Source of the DNA: Scalindua sp964437425 | GTDB lineage: Bacteria > Planctomycetota > Brocadiia > Brocadiales > Scalinduaceae | Direction of reading: 5' to 3' | NCBI GenBank assembly: GCA_964437425.1 | Contig: CAYTGO010000008.1 | Location: forward strand, 3,671-67,670 | DNA length: 64,000 nt | Part shown: piece by piece, positions 61,952 through 64,000 of the stretch | How the letters are laid out: each line of letters begins with the position of its first letter | How positions within the stretch are numbered: position 1 is the stretch's first letter | Position numbers and translations under genes: made by a program | Notes under the pieces: model-generated | Databases searched by the model: none | What the model saw: only the letters and a program-made list of their open reading frames with translations | What the model was told of the DNA's origin: nothing

Positions 61952-62959
61952 TCATGTTTTTGAGTAATAGTCCAGATACCATTCCACAAATTTCTTAATT
62001 CCCTTCTCAATTGGAGTGGAAGGCTTGAAGCCAATATCGATCAGATCATCCACGTCAGCACACGTTTCATGTACATCACCCGGTTGCATAGGTAAAAGAT
62101 TTTTCTCTGCCTTTTTTCCCAGACAATCCTCCAATACCTCAATAAACTTCAAAAGTTCAATTGGACTGTTATTCCCAATATTATATATCCTATATGGTGC
62201 ATAACTCGTTGCAGAATCCGGTTCGTCACTATTCCAGCCTGTATCTGGCTCAGGAATATTAACAGTTACCCTGACTACACCCTCTACAATATCATCTATA
62301 TAGGTGAAATCTCTCTTCATCTTTCCTTGGTTATACACATCAATAGGTCTGTTTTCCAGGATTGCTTTTGTAAACAAAAAAAGTGCCATATCCGGACGTC
62401 CCAGTGGACCGTAAACAGTGAAAAACCTCAGTCCCGTACATGGCAATTTGTACAGACTTGAATAGGCGTGGGCCATAAGTTCGTTTGACTTTTTTGTGGC
62501 CGCATAAAGGGAGATAGGATGATCCACATTATGGTGAACCGAAAACGGCATCATTGTATTCGCCCCGTAAACAGAGCTAGAAGAAGCAAAAACGAGGTGT
62601 TTAATATCACTGTTCCTGCATCCTTCAAGTATATTTAAAAATCCTACAATATTGCTATCAATATAAGCATGTGGGTTTGTCAGTGAATACCTTACACCAG
62701 CTTGTGCCGCCAAATTCACAACATAATCAAATCTGTTTTCAGAGAATAATTTTTCAATTCCTTTTCGATCAACTAAGTCCAATTCATGGAATATAAACTC
62801 CGAATCCCCTTTGAGTTCATTTAGCCTGGATTTCTTCAGATTAACATCATAATATTCATTAAGGTTGTCAATCCCGACAACGCTATTGCCTTGTCCAAGA
62901 AGACGTTTTGATAAATGAAAACCTATGAAACCGGCTGCTCCTGTTATTAAATAATTCAT
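61952..62959 (-). CDS. Nucleotide-sugar epimerase, UDP-glucuronate 4-epimerase-like
   Basis: A 335-residue extended short-chain dehydrogenase. TGAAGFIGFHLSKRLL, VNLAAQAGVRYSL, SSSSVYGANTMMPF, catalytic YAATKKSNE and RFFTVYGPLGRPDMAL match UDP-glucuronate/UDP-GlcNAc 4-epimerases of surface-polysaccharide pathways. It lies downstream of a NusG/UpxY gene, as is usual at the head of capsule clusters. Confidence 0.87.
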   Translation of the reverse strand: MNYLITGAAGFIGFHLSKRLLGQGNSVVGIDNLNEYYDVNLKKSRLNELKGDSEFIFHELDLVDRKGIEKLFSENRFDYVVNLAAQAGVRYSLTNPHAYIDSNIVGFLNILEGCRNSDIKHLVFASSSSVYGANTMMPFSVHHNVDHPISLYAATKKSNELMAHAYSSLYKLPCTGLRFFTVYGPLGRPDMALFLFTKAILENRPIDVYNQGKMKRDFTYIDDIVEGVVRVTVNIPEPDTGWNSDEPDSATSYAPYRIYNIGNNSPIELLKFIEVLEDCLGKKAEKNLLPMQPGDVHETCADVDDLIDIGFKPSTPIEKGIKKFVEWYLDYYSKT

Positions 62960-63153
62960 TAGTCATTCGCTGACAATGTCAGCTGTCGCAACGCCTCTCT
63001 ATCCACTAAGTTGTCAAATCTATAAATGATTAATCCTTGAATATCCTGACCAGAGTGAATCAGAACTGGCTTATCTGGATGGTTGGAGAATATTTGTTAT
63101 TTGGATTCTCTTATTTGGTGCTTAACCTGAATCCAATTTGAATCAGGGATACA

Positions 63154-63642
63154 TTAAATTGGATCAATATCAGAAATAAACACTTCGGCAGCAGCGCCTT
63201 TCTGTAGAAGGTCAATGCGTATAACTAGCTTATAATGACCTTTCCTTTCTACAAGAATCCCCTCAAGCCCCTTAAGTGGCCCGGCCTTTACCCTTACTGC
63301 TCTACCCTTTTTAAGATATGCATACTGGTCCAGTTGGACTTCGCTTTCCGCAATCGACTTTAAATCAAGGATCTGTTTCTCCGGTATTGGTGTCGGCGCA
63401 TCTATATCGGTACCAATTATCCTTGTCACACCTCTTGTATATTTAACATCAAACAGATGCTCTTTGTCCGTACAAACAAACATGTACCCGGGGAAAAGAG
63501 GCAAATCAACATGCTTCTTCCGATCTCGCCTCCGGCTGAGCGTATGTACAAGAGGCAGAAATGTTTCTATTCCTCTTTCGCTAAGAAACAGATTTACCTG
63601 TTTTTCGTGCCTTGAACGTGTGTGTATCGCGTACCATTCCAT
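63154..63642 (-). CDS. NusG-paralogue antiterminator (UpxY/RfaH type)
   Basis: A 162-residue protein with an NGN domain (MEWYAIHTRSRHEKQVN, LFPGYMFV) and a C-terminal KOW domain (GPLKGLEGILVERKGHYKLVI). Unlike housekeeping NusG it lies beside a sugar-nucleotide gene, like UpxY and RfaH proteins that let polymerase read through long polysaccharide operons. The downstream epimerase is 194 bp away on the same strand. Confidence 0.85.
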   Translation of the reverse strand: MEWYAIHTRSRHEKQVNLFLSERGIETFLPLVHTLSRRRDRKKHVDLPLFPGYMFVCTDKEHLFDVKYTRGVTRIIGTDIDAPTPIPEKQILDLKSIAESEVQLDQYAYLKKGRAVRVKAGPLKGLEGILVERKGHYKLVIRIDLLQKGAAAEVFISDIDPI

Positions 63643-63952
63643 GAATTGATTATGATAAACATTCAGACAAAATTGTTCAAGCTATAAATAATTCGCTCAT
63701 ACCAGAAGAATCCTGATATCAAATCTAGCAGTTCCATACCGGTTTGAGGCACAAAAGAACCGATTACATAGCAATATTATTACACTTGCATTTTAATGTT
63801 ATCGCTATATAATTTGTAATGTTTGAAGTACAGGTTATGTTACTTTTTATGTAAAAAAACATAAAAAGTAACACCATTAGAGCATTCATTATAAAGTATG
63901 ATAAGGTGAGAAAACCACTTAAACCTTTTAGATTAAGTAGTTAATAAATTGA
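63643..63952. other. 310-bp intergenic stretch
   Basis: Upstream of the antiterminator gene. It holds the perfect inverted repeat at 63839-63872 and otherwise nothing recognised. Confidence 0.45.
63839..63872. terminator. Perfect 14-bp stem hairpin with A6/T6 loop
   Basis: GTTACTTTTTATGT (63839-63852) and its exact complement (63859-63872) flank six A. It is AT-rich and without a trailing T-run. It could be a terminator or a leader structure for the antiterminator transcript on the minus strand. Confidence 0.5.
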
Positions 63953-64000
63953 GCGCCCGTAGCTCAATTGGATAGAGTAGTGGACTTCGAATCCAATGGT
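63953..64000 (+). tRNA. tRNA-Arg (anticodon TCG), cut by the window end
   Basis: The 5' acceptor GCGCCCG, D-arm GCTC...GAGT with AATTGGATA, and anticodon loop CTTCGAA (TCG, arginine) are visible. The sequence stops in the variable loop, so the T-arm and 3' end are outside the window. The first anticodon-stem pair looks like G-A. Confidence 0.85.

Overview
The window looks like a chromosomal segment of an uncultured, anaerobic, Gram-negative bacterium of moderately low GC. The best lineage clue is a pseudopilin at 60499-61185 that ends in the H-x9-DG motif common in Planctomycetota and related PVC phyla. Outer-membrane porin, multihaem cytochrome and sulfhydrogenase genes fit an anaerobic planctomycete of the anammox-type group, but this placement is inference. 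No phage, insertion-sequence transposase or CRISPR array was seen. Three runs of exactly 100 N each interrupt a gene, and each is flanked by the same 55 bases on both sides. Deleting one 55-base copy plus the N run restores the reading frame every time, so these are scaffolding artefacts and the three genes are intact.

Layout. 0.1-9.7 kb: small secreted and membrane proteins, an arsR-acr3 arsenite resistance pair, three universal stress proteins, a HAD phosphatase, an ABC-F ATPase, two zinc-ribbon proteins, a cupredoxin-like secreted protein and a PilZ protein. 9.9-19.1 kb: a group 3b-type [NiFe] sulfhydrogenase (beta, gamma, small, large subunits and maturation protease). Its beta gene is separated from the rest by a membrane sensor-like gene and an opposed LOG-family gene, and a response regulator and membrane histidine kinase follow. 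19.1-24.9 kb: a large SBBP-repeat, calcium-binding surface protein with 195-bp tandem repeats, and a tetrahaem cytochrome c. 25.1-27.8 kb: a translationally coupled pair, a HypC-HydE fusion and HydG. 27.8-36.3 kb: a c-di-GMP and CheC/CheY signalling operon, a sigma-54 two-component pair and a GT39-like glycosyltransferase.

36.5-39.1 kb: a DUF1439-like lipoprotein and a class III cyclase-hemerythrin fusion, each behind a diverged copy of the same promoter and leader. 39.1-42.2 kb: an operon for a FAD oxidoreductase, a porin and a secreted protein. 42.6-50.6 kb: a coiled-coil membrane protein, a Tat-exported DUF362 protein, rmlB, rmlC, a geranylgeranyl-reductase-like flavoprotein coupled to a cNMP-binding protein, and a TPR-pseudokinase. 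50.6-56.1 kb: a GAF sigma-54 activator, an NfeD/NfeD/flotillin operon and tRNA-Leu(CAA). 56.1-64.0 kb: a family B DNA polymerase, an M20 amidohydrolase, a pseudopilin, a ComEA-like protein, a nucleotide-sugar epimerase, a NusG/UpxY antiterminator and a truncated tRNA-Arg(TCG).

The most interesting element is the HypC-HydE fusion overlapping HydG. It joins the iron-carrier family of [NiFe]-hydrogenase maturation to the radical-SAM enzymes of [FeFe]-hydrogenase maturation, about 8 kb from a [NiFe]-hydrogenase operon. No HydF and no [FeFe] catalytic subunit is in view. This suggests a hybrid Fe(CO)(CN) supply route, possibly serving the [NiFe] enzyme.
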